From: Candidatus Kirkpatrickella diaphorinae
GTDB taxonomy: Bacteria; Pseudomonadota; Alphaproteobacteria; Acetobacterales; Acetobacteraceae
Direction: 5' to 3'
Length of the DNA stretch: 64,000 nt
NCBI RefSeq assembly: GCF_025736875.1
Contig: NZ_CP107052.1
Coordinates: forward strand, 732,001 to 796,000
A program made the position numbers and the translations under genes. Below, in pieces: positions 11,722-21,261 of this stretch (position 1 is the stretch's first letter; the number at the start of each line of letters is the position of its first letter). The notes under the pieces are model-generated. The model was not told where the DNA came from. It searched no databases and was given only the letters and a program-made list of their open reading frames with translations.

Positions 11722-12809
11722 TTATCCGTAATCGCCTCAGATGTTTTGGCCTGACGCCCCACAATGTCAGCATTATCAGTGTAAATCGTCGTTTCGACAG
11801 AAAATCCCATCCGCAAAAGGTTTGCGAGGGGTTGATCGGGCGATATGACAATTTTGACCGGCAGGCGCTGCACGATTTTTGTGAAGTTGCCCGTCGCATT
11901 CTCTGGCGCAAGCGGCGCAAAAGCGGCGCCTGAGGCTGGTGGGACGCTGTCAACGACACCATCAAGGTCGATATTATAAGCATCAACGTGGATACGCGCT
12001 TTCTGGCCTGGCTGAACGTGCAGGAGGGCAATTTCCCGATAATTGGCGCGCACCCAAAGGTCACTCATCGGGACCAACGCCATCAAAGCCGTGCCCGGCC
12101 CGACGTAATTTCCGTCCTGAACGGTTTTTTCACCCACCATCCCATCAAAAGGCGCGATGATTTTCGTGTAAGAAAGGTTGAGTTCCGCTTGATGAACACG
12201 CGCCGCATCCTGTTGCAGCGTTTTCAGCGCGGCTTCATGCCGGGCCGTCAAGACGCGTGTCTGTTCCTCCTCCGCCTTGACAGCGGCTTCCGCGCCCTCA
12301 ATCTGCGCGCGCAATTGCTGAAGCTGCGCGGCCGTCGCCTGCCCTTGCTCACGCGAGCCCGCGCCTGTCGCCGCCAGGTTTTTAAAACGGCGCGCATTTA
12401 ATCTGGCAAATTGCAATTGGGCTTTGAGACGACTCACATCAGCCTGACGCTCAATCACGATGGCAGGGTGGCGGTCCACCGTGGCTTCGGTGTCAAGGAC
12501 AAGCGCCTTGTCCTGCGCCAGCCTCGCCTGCGCCTCGGCAAGTGCGGTCTCGTAATCCCGAGGGTCAAGCTGCACGAGTACCTGCCCGCGTTTGACCATC
12601 TGGTTATCATCGACGCGCACCGCCTGGACCTGCCCCGATATCCGCGGGGCAACTGTCGTGTAATGCGCCGTCACATAGGCATCATTCGTCCACACGCGAC
12701 CACTCGGAAAGAAAACAATCCAGATGACGATCAGCAGAAATACGAAAACAATAGTGCCTGCCATGACAAATGGCAAATAAGGGATCGGTTTTTGATCTTC
12801 ATCAGCCAT
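11718..12809 (-). CDS. HlyD/EmrA-family membrane fusion protein
   Basis: The periplasmic adaptor of a tripartite efflux pump, 363 residues. It has one N-terminal membrane anchor (about 15-35). A lipoyl-like half follows (VAPRISGQVQAVRVDDNQMVKRGQVLVQLDP), then an alpha-helical hairpin of about 130 residues, the second lipoyl half (IIAPFDGMVGEKTVQDGNYVGPG), and a beta-barrel domain. The architecture is that of EmrA, whose partner is an MFS DHA2 permease, and such a permease is encoded 9 bases upstream. Substrates are probably hydrophobic toxicants, but this cannot be read from sequence. Confidence 0.93.
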   Translation of the reverse strand: MADEDQKPIPYLPFVMAGTIVFVFLLIVIWIVFFPSGRVWTNDAYVTAHYTTVAPRISGQVQAVRVDDNQMVKRGQVLVQLDPRDYETALAEAQARLAQDKALVLDTEATVDRHPAIVIERQADVSRLKAQLQFARLNARRFKNLAATGAGSREQGQATAAQLQQLRAQIEGAEAAVKAEEEQTRVLTARHEAALKTLQQDAARVHQAELNLSYTKIIAPFDGMVGEKTVQDGNYVGPGTALMALVPMSDLWVRANYREIALLHVQPGQKARIHVDAYNIDLDGVVDSVPPASGAAFAPLAPENATGNFTKIVQRLPVKIVISPDQPLANLLRMGFSVETTIYTDNADIVGRQAKTSEAITDK

Positions 12810-12818
12810 GAAACCTGC

Positions 12819-14372
12819 TTACTTCTCTCCAAAAATGATGCGCGGTGGATAGGTGCGTTGCGGCACGATAAGCACCCACATGATCATTGCGACCACAATG
12901 CCACCCATAACCATATAAAAATCGGATATCGTCAGAACAGCCGTTTGTTTCGCCAATTGCGCCTTGAACGTGATCAGCGCGTCCGGTGTGCGTGGAGCGC
13001 CATCCGGCAAAAGGGGTGGCGGGCGCTGCGGCACCGGGTTCTGGCCTTGAAAAAGCCTGAACCTTTCGACACCCAGTTGATCCGTCAATCGATCTGAATG
13101 GAGATGGCCGCGCCAGCGATAAGTAAGCTGCGCCAGCCAGATCCCCATCGATTCCGCAATGGCGCGCGGCGCATTGACCAGCGGCGAGGCAAACGGGCCG
13201 TCTGACGGTTTGAGCGAATTTGTCGACATCATCAGAAGCGGCAGTACGATCATGGGTGCGGCGAGGCCCTGCATAAATTGCCAGAGATAGAAATTATCCC
13301 GGTTCCAGCTTGAGGTGACGAAGCTGCTTCCGACACATGCGCCGAGCATCAGCACAAGCCCGCATATCGTCACAACACGGGAATCGACATGGCGGAAATT
13401 CAGCACCATGGCGAGGATGGGGAGCAGCGCAAACTGCATCATCGCGATGAGAAGCGTCAGGGGATAAATCTGCTCCGGCCTGTAACCCGCAACCGATGTC
13501 AGAAAAGAAGATGGGATGGCGCTGGATGAGGCATTTGTCAGGATGAAGGCAAACAGCATGATGTTGCCGTAAAGAAAATTACGCGCCCGAAGAAGTTGAA
13601 ACCGCATGAGCGGCACGGGATGGAACCACTCATTGATGACGAAGAGCGGGATACAGATAAGGCTGACAATGCACAGAAACCAGATGCCAGGGTGATTGAA
13701 CCAGTCGAGGCGGTCACCCTGCTCCAGCATCGTGGAGAACGCGCCCATCCCGGCAATCAGCAGGCCGGTGCCGCGCCAGTCAAATGACTGGAAGCGCTCA
13801 TATCGTGGCTTTTCAACCGGCATCCCGACCCAGAGTAACGCTGTGGCGATCGCGCCTAACGGTATGGCCTGCCAGAAGACAAAGCGCCAATCGACGAAAT
13901 CCGTCCAAAGTCCAGCCAGCGCCGTGCTCAGATTCGGGAAACATGTCGCCGTCAGGGCATAGGCCGCCAAGCCATAGAGCCTTATGTGCGGTGAAAGGAC
14001 ACGCAGGGCGACCGTGATCAGCATCGGGATCGCAAAACCCGCCGCAAGCCCCTCGATGATGCGCAGCGCCAGAATAATATGGAGATTAGCCGTCAGCGGG
14101 ATGAGGGACGCGGCCCCGACAGACATGATGGCGATGAAAAATGCAAAACGCCGCAGGGTGAAGGTTAAGGCAAGCCATTGCGACAGGCCCATCCCGATGA
14201 TCTGGGCAGAATGGAAAAAACTGATGAACCAGGTGCCCTGATCATGACTGATGCCGAGCGCACCGAAAATATCCGGTGCAGCGACGGATGAGACCTGATC
14301 ATTCAATTCCGATGTCATGGCGAGAATGATGACACCGGCCAGACCTGTTAAAGCGCGGCCCCGATCCGTCAC
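12819..14372 (-). CDS. DHA2-family MFS multidrug efflux permease (EmrB-like)
   Basis: A 517-residue inner-membrane proton antiporter with about 14 hydrophobic segments, the DHA2 layout. Recognisable parts are the N-terminal DIFGALGISHDQGTWFISFF region near 34-54, typical of EmrB-like permeases, and the RIIEGLAAGFAIPM motif C region. The start is a GTG, with no strong Shine-Dalgarno. A downstream Met (residue 19) lies inside the first membrane segment and is unlikely. It heads the operon permease-adaptor-outer-membrane factor. No regulator gene sits next to it. Confidence 0.92.
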   Translation of the reverse strand: MTDRGRALTGLAGVIILAMTSELNDQVSSVAAPDIFGALGISHDQGTWFISFFHSAQIIGMGLSQWLALTFTLRRFAFFIAIMSVGAASLIPLTANLHIILALRIIEGLAAGFAIPMLITVALRVLSPHIRLYGLAAYALTATCFPNLSTALAGLWTDFVDWRFVFWQAIPLGAIATALLWVGMPVEKPRYERFQSFDWRGTGLLIAGMGAFSTMLEQGDRLDWFNHPGIWFLCIVSLICIPLFVINEWFHPVPLMRFQLLRARNFLYGNIMLFAFILTNASSSAIPSSFLTSVAGYRPEQIYPLTLLIAMMQFALLPILAMVLNFRHVDSRVVTICGLVLMLGACVGSSFVTSSWNRDNFYLWQFMQGLAAPMIVLPLLMMSTNSLKPSDGPFASPLVNAPRAIAESMGIWLAQLTYRWRGHLHSDRLTDQLGVERFRLFQGQNPVPQRPPPLLPDGAPRTPDALITFKAQLAKQTAVLTISDFYMVMGGIVVAMIMWVLIVPQRTYPPRIIFGEK

Positions 14373-14886
14373 CTTGCCGTGAAACCTTTGAATGTCAAAA
14401 CCGTCCCCCTCAATCTGACCCGCGCATGCGGGAAAATAATCACCGCATCACTGTCATATTATAAGATTTTTTAACATCGGCTCAGCAACATGTAAATCGC
14501 GCGCCCGGTCCGGCGTGCCGATGCGCGGCCTCTGCAGCGATGACAGCGTGGTCTCATTTCTCGTAAAATCAACGCAATATATTGGTCTTTAATGGTATTT
14601 AAAGGTGGATTCAAAGCAATTTCCGCGGTGATTTATTGTTGCGATGTGACTATTTAGATTTCAAACGATATCACATTTGTAATTCGTAAATGTTACCATT
14701 CTCCCGCGGATTTTCTGATCACTTTTACTTGAGTTTGAAGGGTCATAAGTCCAACTGTTGTAGATTAACCACAGGTGAACAATTTCGTTACAGTCAGTTA
14801 CGAAATCGCGCTTGACCCGTTGCGCGTCCCCCAAACGTCATGCAAGATTTCCAGCATATCCCATCAACCTGAACGTAGAGCGATCA
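14373..14886. other. AT-rich divergent intergenic region between the efflux operon and a TonB receptor
   Basis: No coding potential is seen in these roughly 510 bases. The centre (about 14570-14790) is clearly more AT-rich than the flanking genes. It holds an inverted repeat, ACATTT at 14673-14678 and AAATGT at 14688-14693 with a 9-base spacer, which could be an operator for either divergent unit. No convincing -35/-10 pair was fixed. Confidence 0.4.
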
Positions 14887-17808
14887 ATGGCCGTATCCCC
14901 CGGAAGTCATCTTTACGCGGCCCTTTTTTTGGGCACGACCGTTTTGATAGCGTTACCATCCCCGATCGTGGCTGACACGATCAATGCGCCCCAGGCGCAC
15001 AAAAAAGTCACAGTGCGCGCCGGGCAAAAGCAACAGCATAAAATTGCGCCCGCGACGCGCGCCGCACCGACAGGGGCTGCGGTGCGTGCCGCCAAAGCCA
15101 AACGCGTGCTGTCCGCGCCGCAATCCTTTAATGCGTCCCAGGCGGAAAGCATTACCGTGACGGGCTCCATGCTGGGTGCTGGTAAAAATGTGGACCCCAA
15201 TCCTGTTCAGGTGGTTACCGCAGCCCAAATTGAGAAAACAGGCGCGACAAATTTGTCTGATTTCTTCTCCCGACTTCCCTCTGTCGGGTCATCTGGCCTT
15301 GGTAATAATAACCCGAATGGCGGTGCCGGCGTCTCCTGCACCGATTTACGCAATCTCGGCCTCACGCGCGTCCTGGTCCTGATTGACGGCAAACGCACCA
15401 CGGTGAACGGCAACTCAAATTGCGTTGACCTCAACAGCATTCCCCTTGAACAGGTTAAAAGTGTTGAAATCCTGAAAGATGGCGGCTCTGAGCTTTATGG
15501 TGCTGACGCAGTCTCAGGCGTTATCAACATTAAAATGCGCCATGATGTCGGCTATGGCAGTATCAATATTTATGGTGGCATCAGCCAGTATGGCGACGCG
15601 CCGGTTGGGCGTCTCTCCGCTTTCAAGGGCTGGAATTTTGATCACGGTAAGGGGAATATCACCCTTTTCGGTCAATATCTGACCCAGACGGGCATCATGG
15701 CGCGCAATCGTGACTGGGCCAAAAATCCGCAGATGAACAACCCTGTCTCCGGCGCGCCGAGATTTGGGTCCTCCCTGACGCCGAACGGGCAATTTCTGAC
15801 GGCGGATGGCAGCGCCTATACGACGACAAATGGCGGTCAGAGCTTCCAGCCTTACACGGCGAAGGATAATTATAATTTCAACCGTCTATCTTCTTTGACG
15901 AGCAGTTTTCAGAATGCGTCCCTCTCAGGCGATGCGCATTATGACTTCAACAAACATTTCACCCTTTATTCCAACGTTCTCTACAGCCATCGCACAAGTA
16001 ATTCCTTCCTCGCGCCGGAGCCCATTCAGGGTTCAATCCCGCCAAGTACCTATGCGTCTAACGTCACGGTGCCTGCCAATTACCCCGGAAATACGTTTGG
16101 CCAGGATGTGACAGCCTTCAAGCGGATCGCCGAATGGGGACCGCGTCGTAACGAATATGCGACCGACACGGTAACGGCCCAGTGGGGCGCCAAAGGCGAA
16201 GTTTTCGATAAATGGATGTATGACGTCTCCGAAACCTGGGGGCAGAATGAGGAACGTGCCCGAATGATCAATGCGGGCAATTACGCAAGCCTGCTGAATG
16301 TTTGGGGCTTGCGGGCTGCCAATCCAGGCGATCCGAATACGTCATTGATTTACGACCCTTCTGTCTGCATGGCGTCGGCAGGGTGCTCGTTCTCCAATAT
16401 TTTCGGGCCGCTCTCTCAAGGGTCAGCGCGCTACTCTAATCTTTCAATCGTCTCAGACACGCGTTACACCTTCCACGACCTCAATTTCCGCGTGCATAAG
16501 AATGACGTCGTCAAAATGCCCTGGAAGAATGGTGGCAGCCTCGGCATCGCCTTCGGAATGGAGCATCGTGATGAGTCCCTCTCCTATCGTCCCGACCAGT
16601 TTATCACCAGTGGTCAGGCCGCGACGAACGTCCAGGCGGCGACGCAAGGCGGATTCAATGTCAGTGAGGGTTATCTGGAAGGCAAATTGCAGCTTCTGAA
16701 AGATGCTGCCTACGCCAAGGATCTGACCATTGATGGTCAGGGACGATTTTCCTCCTACAATACCTTCGGCTCAACGAAGAACTGGAAGGTCGGGATCAAC
16801 TGGTCGCCATCTCGCGATATTCGTTTCCGCGGCACGCTGGGCACGTCTTTCCGTCAGCCTTCAGTCTGGAATCTTTATGGCGGGCAGGTCGTGAGCTATG
16901 AGCAGGCTTTCGACCCCTGCACCCAGATTGGTTCCTATGGTGCTGCGTCCGGTAATGTCGCGGCCGCCTGCGCGCGCGCCGGTCTGCCGCCAAATTTCCA
17001 GCAAGTGGGGAATTCTCAGGTCCAGACGCTTCAGGGAGGCAATCCTCAGGTACAACCGGAGGTCGGTCGCACCTACACGTTCGGCACGGTCCTGACACCT
17101 CGTCAGATCCCCAATCTGATGGTCTCCGTCGAATATTGGCACTACACCGTCAAAAACATGATCTCTCAATTAGGGACTCAATATATTCTTGATCAGTGCT
17201 ACGCGCAGAACTCTGCCGGTTACTGTGCTGATGTGCAGCGAAATGCTGGCACGGGTCAGATCCAGGCCGTGCAGGCACTCGTGGGTAATAATGGCGGCTT
17301 ACGCACAGGCGGTATTGATTTCGATCTCGATTACGCCATCCGACTGACGCGCCATGATCGCCTGTTGCTCAGCAATAATTTCCAGGGCCTCGTGAGTTAT
17401 GAGCGGCAATGGAATAATGGTGGTCCGTGGTTCAATTACACAGGACGCCTCCTTTATAACAATGATAGTGGACAGCCGCGCGTGCGTGATTACGCAACGC
17501 TGACATGGCGCCATAAGGATTTCAGCCTCACTTATATGATGCAATATGTGGGTGGCATGGTCTGGAACGATCAATCGAATGACCTCACCGCGCAAACGGG
17601 AGGACGCCATTCGACACCGGGGATTTTCTCACATGATCTGACGGCTTCATACCATCTGAATCAGTGGAATTTCACCGTGGGCGTCAATAATCTGTTCGAC
17701 AAAAAACCGCCCTTCGTCGTCAGCGCCGGGACAAACACAAATGCCTACCAATATGGTTATCTGATGCTGGGCCGCAACGTGTTCGGCCAGATCGGCCTGG
17801 AGTTCTGA
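14887..17808 (+). CDS. TonB-dependent outer-membrane receptor
   Basis: A 973-residue outer-membrane transporter driven by TonB-ExbBD. The signal peptide spans about 1-29, with cleavage after PIVA. A long Ala/Lys/Gln-rich linker follows, then a TonB-box-like ESITVTGSM near 87, the plug domain (VVTAAQIEKTGATNLSDFF to about 220) and a 22-strand barrel ending in the terminal Phe of IGLEF. The plug has two cysteines about 30 residues apart, perhaps a disulfide. I prefer the ATG at 14887 because the signal peptide starts there; 25 more upstream codons are open. The substrate is unknown, and a strong terminator follows, so the gene appears to stand alone. Confidence 0.92.
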   Translation: MAVSPGSHLYAALFLGTTVLIALPSPIVADTINAPQAHKKVTVRAGQKQQHKIAPATRAAPTGAAVRAAKAKRVLSAPQSFNASQAESITVTGSMLGAGKNVDPNPVQVVTAAQIEKTGATNLSDFFSRLPSVGSSGLGNNNPNGGAGVSCTDLRNLGLTRVLVLIDGKRTTVNGNSNCVDLNSIPLEQVKSVEILKDGGSELYGADAVSGVINIKMRHDVGYGSINIYGGISQYGDAPVGRLSAFKGWNFDHGKGNITLFGQYLTQTGIMARNRDWAKNPQMNNPVSGAPRFGSSLTPNGQFLTADGSAYTTTNGGQSFQPYTAKDNYNFNRLSSLTSSFQNASLSGDAHYDFNKHFTLYSNVLYSHRTSNSFLAPEPIQGSIPPSTYASNVTVPANYPGNTFGQDVTAFKRIAEWGPRRNEYATDTVTAQWGAKGEVFDKWMYDVSETWGQNEERARMINAGNYASLLNVWGLRAANPGDPNTSLIYDPSVCMASAGCSFSNIFGPLSQGSARYSNLSIVSDTRYTFHDLNFRVHKNDVVKMPWKNGGSLGIAFGMEHRDESLSYRPDQFITSGQAATNVQAATQGGFNVSEGYLEGKLQLLKDAAYAKDLTIDGQGRFSSYNTFGSTKNWKVGINWSPSRDIRFRGTLGTSFRQPSVWNLYGGQVVSYEQAFDPCTQIGSYGAASGNVAAACARAGLPPNFQQVGNSQVQTLQGGNPQVQPEVGRTYTFGTVLTPRQIPNLMVSVEYWHYTVKNMISQLGTQYILDQCYAQNSAGYCADVQRNAGTGQIQAVQALVGNNGGLRTGGIDFDLDYAIRLTRHDRLLLSNNFQGLVSYERQWNNGGPWFNYTGRLLYNNDSGQPRVRDYATLTWRHKDFSLTYMMQYVGGMVWNDQSNDLTAQTGGRHSTPGIFSHDLTASYHLNQWNFTVGVNNLFDKKPPFVVSAGTNTNAYQYGYLMLGRNVFGQIGLEF

Positions 17809-17838
17809 CACATCGTTTGATGGCGATAAGATGGGCAA

Positions 17839-17866
17839 AAAAGGGGCTGCTTCGGCGGCCCCTTTT
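17839..17866 (+). terminator. intrinsic terminator after the TonB receptor gene
   Basis: AAAAGGGGCTGC (17839-17850), a TTCG tetraloop, then GCGGCCCCTTTT (17855-17866) form a 12-bp stem with one G-U pair, A-tract before and T-tract after. This is a classical rho-independent terminator 30 bases past the stop. Confidence 0.88.
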
Positions 17867-17966
17867 CATTTGATATGTGATCTTGCACAAAAAATGCGTT
17901 CCGGATATTGCGAATTTTGCGTTTCCTTCGCATCATGCCCCTTACAAATTGTAAATAAGGCATGTC

Positions 17967-19595
17967 ATGGACGTTGTTATCGGTATCGATGTGGGGACGG
18001 GAAGTGCCCGCGCAGGCATATTTGACCTATCCGGCATCAAGCTGGCTTCCGCTGTTGTCGAAACACAGACATGGCGCCCGCTACCTGACTTTATTCAACA
18101 ATCATCCGAAAATATCTGGCAGGCCGTTTGTCAGGCCGTCCGTGAGGCTATGGGTGAAATCACGGACTCAACGTTACATGTCTGTGGTATCGGGTTCGAT
18201 GCAACATGCTCAATGGTTGTGCGTGACAAAAACGGCGAGAGTCTCTCCGTCGATCCGCAGGGCGCGGCGGGGCAGGATGTCATCCTTTGGGCAGATCATC
18301 GCGCTTTAGCGGAAACAGCGGAAATCAACGCGAAGGGGGATGATGTCCTTCGTTATGTGGGTGGTGTCATATCACCCGAGATGGAAACGCCGAAGCTTCT
18401 CTGGATCAAGCGGCACCTCCCGCAAATTTATCAGGAAGCGGGATATTTCTTTGACCTGCCAGATTTCCTGACATGGCGGGCGACAGGCTCTGACGCGCGT
18501 TCTTCCTGTTCTGTCACCTGCAAATGGACCTATCTTGCGCATGAGAATCGTTGGAGCGCATCGTATTTTGAAAAGATCGGCCTCACCGAACTCGTGGATG
18601 AAGATTTCCGCCGTATCGGCCAAACGATACTGCCCATAGGGGAACATGTCGGGGACGGTCTCACGGCGCAGGCTGCTTCTGAACTCGGGCTGCCGGAAGG
18701 CATAAAAGTCGGGGTGTCGATTATTGATGGCCATGCGGGCGGGATCGGCCTGCTGGGCATCGCGGATGAAAAGCTCGATTTTGACGCTGTGATCAATAAG
18801 CGTGTCGCGATGATCGCGGGGACATCCAATTGCCACATGGCTGTCTCCCCTGAAGCGCGCTTTATTGACGGCGTCTGGGGGCCTTATTATCAGGCCATGA
18901 TCCCTGAAATGTGGTTGACGGAGGCGGGCCAGTCGGCGGCCGGGGCCTTGATTGACTTCAACATCAAAACCCATGCCGCCTTCCCTGCTCTCAAGGAAAT
19001 GGCTGCACAGGAGAATATCAGTATTTATGAAGCGCTGAATGGCTGCGTTCAGGAGATTGAAGCGCGTGAGGGTGAAATGCGCCTGACGCGGCGGCTGCAT
19101 GTCCTGCCCGATTATAATGGCAATCGCGCACCTCATGCCAATCCGGAGAGTCGCGGCGCGGTGCTGGGCCTTTCACTCTCCGCCGAGTTGCGTGACCTGG
19201 CCGCACTTTACCTCGCGACAATCCAGGGGCTGGCTTACGGCACGCGGGATATCATCGAGGCGCTCAATGTAAGAGGCTATGCGATTGACACCATTATCGC
19301 GACAGGGGGAGGCACCAAAAATCCGATCTTCCTGCGGGAACATGCCAATGCCACAAATTGCCGCATCATCCTGCCGAAAGAACCGGATTCCGTCCTGCTG
19401 GGCTCGGCCATATTAGGTGCCATGGCGGCAGGCCGTTTCAAGAACTTCCCGGAAGCCATGGCGGCCATGAGTCAATATGGCACCGTGATCTACCCTGAAG
19501 CCCGTTCAAAGGCGTTTCACGATGCGAAATATGCAATTTTCAAACGGATTTATGCTGGGCAGGAAAATTTCCGCAGCCTTATGGCGCCGTTCTGA
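17967..19595 (+). CDS. FGGY-family carbohydrate kinase, probable D-ribulokinase
   Basis: A 542-residue sugar kinase of the FGGY family with the two-domain actin-like fold. The phosphate-1 motif GIDVGTGSARAGIFD opens the protein at residue 6. The sugar-binding part contains CSVTCKWTYL and the catalytic-Asp segment VSIIDGHAGGIGLLG near 250. The second domain has MIAGTSNCHM, the ATP-binding GGGTKNPIF and GSAILGAM. The features match the pentulose kinase group with D-ribulokinase (5C-CHO kinase) rather than glycerol or xylulose kinase. The SDR gene 77 bases downstream suggests a dehydrogenase-plus-kinase route that makes D-ribulose 5-phosphate from a pentitol. Substrate assignment is inference. 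Confidence 0.88.
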   Translation: MDVVIGIDVGTGSARAGIFDLSGIKLASAVVETQTWRPLPDFIQQSSENIWQAVCQAVREAMGEITDSTLHVCGIGFDATCSMVVRDKNGESLSVDPQGAAGQDVILWADHRALAETAEINAKGDDVLRYVGGVISPEMETPKLLWIKRHLPQIYQEAGYFFDLPDFLTWRATGSDARSSCSVTCKWTYLAHENRWSASYFEKIGLTELVDEDFRRIGQTILPIGEHVGDGLTAQAASELGLPEGIKVGVSIIDGHAGGIGLLGIADEKLDFDAVINKRVAMIAGTSNCHMAVSPEARFIDGVWGPYYQAMIPEMWLTEAGQSAAGALIDFNIKTHAAFPALKEMAAQENISIYEALNGCVQEIEAREGEMRLTRRLHVLPDYNGNRAPHANPESRGAVLGLSLSAELRDLAALYLATIQGLAYGTRDIIEALNVRGYAIDTIIATGGGTKNPIFLREHANATNCRIILPKEPDSVLLGSAILGAMAAGRFKNFPEAMAAMSQYGTVIYPEARSKAFHDAKYAIFKRIYAGQENFRSLMAPF

Positions 19596-19672
19596 CGTCG
19601 TGCGACCGCATGTGTCGGGAGGCCTGATCGGAAAGTTCCGGACGCCCGCGCATCGGCTGAGAAGGAGAAGTC

Positions 19673-20446
19673 ATGTACGCTGAAAAATATCGTCTTGATG
19701 GCAAAGTCGCGCTGATCACCGGTGGTGCGCAGAATATCGGTCTTTCCTGTGCGACGGCGATGGCCGAGATGGGGGCCCGTGTCATTCTCGGCGACATTAA
19801 TCTTGATCTCGGCCGGAAAGCTGCTGAGGGGCTTCGACAAAAATCTTTTGATGCACGCTGCGTCACGCTTGACGTCACATCCTTCAATTCCGTGCGCGCC
19901 TGCGTCCATGACATCATGTCAATTGAGGGACGCATTGATATCCTCGTGGCCAGCGCCGGGATCTGCATTTCCGAGATCCATGCTGAAGACATGTCGGAGG
20001 AGCAATGGCTCAGGCAGATCGACATCAACCTCAACGGCATGTTTCGCACCTGCCAGACTGTGGGCAAAGTTATGATCACGCAGAAATCCGGCGTCATCAT
20101 CGCGATTGGCTCCATGTCAGGGCAGATCGTCAATCGCCCGCAGGGTCAATGCGCCTATAATGCGTCCAAGGCCGGTGTGCATCATTACATCAAGTCGATC
20201 GCCGCGGAATGGGCAAAATATAACATCCGCGCCAATGTCATCGCGCCAACCTATATCGAAACCGAGCTGACACGTTTCGGTATGGAAAAACCTGAACTTT
20301 ACGATTCATGGATCGCGGACACACCCATGGGGCGTGTCGGACAGCCGGAGGAAATCGGGAGCGTTGCCGCCTTCCTCGCCTCTGACGCGGCCAGCCTCAT
20401 GACGGGCGCGGTCGTCAATGTTGATGGTGGCTTCACGGCCTGGTGA
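19673..20446 (+). CDS. SDR-family NAD(H)-dependent dehydrogenase, probably polyol-specific
   Basis: A 257-residue classical short-chain dehydrogenase. The cofactor motif TGGAQNIG lies at 16-23, and Asp41 at the end of strand 2 (ILGDIN) points to NAD rather than NADP. The catalytic set is Ser147, Tyr162 and Lys166 (YNASK), with the C-terminal GAVVNVDGGFTAW. Relatives with this N-terminus and tail include arabinitol/ribitol/xylitol dehydrogenases. A well-placed GAAGGAG-type ribosome site precedes the ATG. Being next to a pentulose kinase, it probably oxidises a pentitol (D-arabitol or ribitol) to the ketopentose that the kinase phosphorylates. The specificity is a guess. Confidence 0.88.
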   Translation: MYAEKYRLDGKVALITGGAQNIGLSCATAMAEMGARVILGDINLDLGRKAAEGLRQKSFDARCVTLDVTSFNSVRACVHDIMSIEGRIDILVASAGICISEIHAEDMSEEQWLRQIDINLNGMFRTCQTVGKVMITQKSGVIIAIGSMSGQIVNRPQGQCAYNASKAGVHHYIKSIAAEWAKYNIRANVIAPTYIETELTRFGMEKPELYDSWIADTPMGRVGQPEEIGSVAAFLASDAASLMTGAVVNVDGGFTAW

Positions 20447-20479
20447 CACCAACCCCACCCGCCTCAAGGCGCGGTGACG

Positions 20480-21106
20480 TCACTTATCATGCGTGTAGGC
20501 GCGCTGGGTTGCCGGGCGCGCGATGATCGCATCGCGCCATTTCGCCACGTGGGGAAATTGATCAAGATTGATGGATTGCGCCTTCCAGGTTTTCGTCCAT
20601 GGAAATGCCGCCATATCCGCGATGGAATAATCCGAGCCGGCAAGCCACCCCCCATTTGATGCGAGGCGCTTATCAAGCACGCCGTAAAGTCGTGTCGTCT
20701 CATCCTGATAACGCTTGATGGCGTAGGGAATTTTCTCCGGCGCATAGAGGGAGAAATGGTGGTTCTGCCCCAGCATCGGCCCGAAACCTGCCATTTGCCA
20801 GAAAAGCCATTCCATCGTTTCCAGCCGGACCCGCGCGTCACTCGACAGAAACTGCCCCGTTTTTTCTGCGAGATAGAGGAGAATGGCACCGGACTCAAAC
20901 ACACTGACCGCCGCGCCCCCATCGGCGGGCGCGTGATCAATGACCGCGGGCATTTTGTTATTCGGAGAAATCTTCAGAAAAGCCGGGTCAAATTGCGCGC
21001 CCGTTGAGATATTGACGGGGATGATGCGATAGCGAAGTCCCACCTCCTCCAGAAACAACAAAATTTTGAAACCGTTTGGCGTGGGCCAGAAATAGAGATC
21101 AATCAT
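20480..21106 (-). CDS. glutathione S-transferase-like disulfide reductase (YfcG/YghU type)
   Basis: A 208-residue GST-fold protein. The thioredoxin-like domain begins MIDLYFWPTPNGFKILLFLEE; the TPNGFK motif and SPNNKMPAVID (about 48-58) are characteristic of the bacterial nu-class YfcG group, which uses glutathione to reduce disulfides or peroxides. An all-helical C-terminal domain follows, with SDYSIADMAAFPW near 163. The gene is convergent with the SDR gene, 33 bases apart, and stands alone. Confidence 0.9.
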   Translation of the reverse strand: MIDLYFWPTPNGFKILLFLEEVGLRYRIIPVNISTGAQFDPAFLKISPNNKMPAVIDHAPADGGAAVSVFESGAILLYLAEKTGQFLSSDARVRLETMEWLFWQMAGFGPMLGQNHHFSLYAPEKIPYAIKRYQDETTRLYGVLDKRLASNGGWLAGSDYSIADMAAFPWTKTWKAQSINLDQFPHVAKWRDAIIARPATQRAYTHDK

Positions 21107-21261
21107 GCGTCAACTCCTGTCTGCTGCGTAACGCTTTTACACAGCGTCACGCAGATCGGTAACCCCAAGCCGATCACAGCGCCATTTTTAAAGACAGTGA
21201 TCTCACTGGATCGGCGGGAGAAGAAGCCGCGATATGTCAGGCGGAGAAAAGCGCCGCCTTA

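Noticed and set aside
17942-17954. TTACAA-A-TTGTAA palindrome upstream of the FGGY kinase gene, compared with TTACAA-N5-TTGTAA at 32784-32800 before alaS
   Set aside because: The half-sites match but the spacers differ (1 against 5 bases), so a shared operator is not supported; AT-rich promoter sequence explains both.
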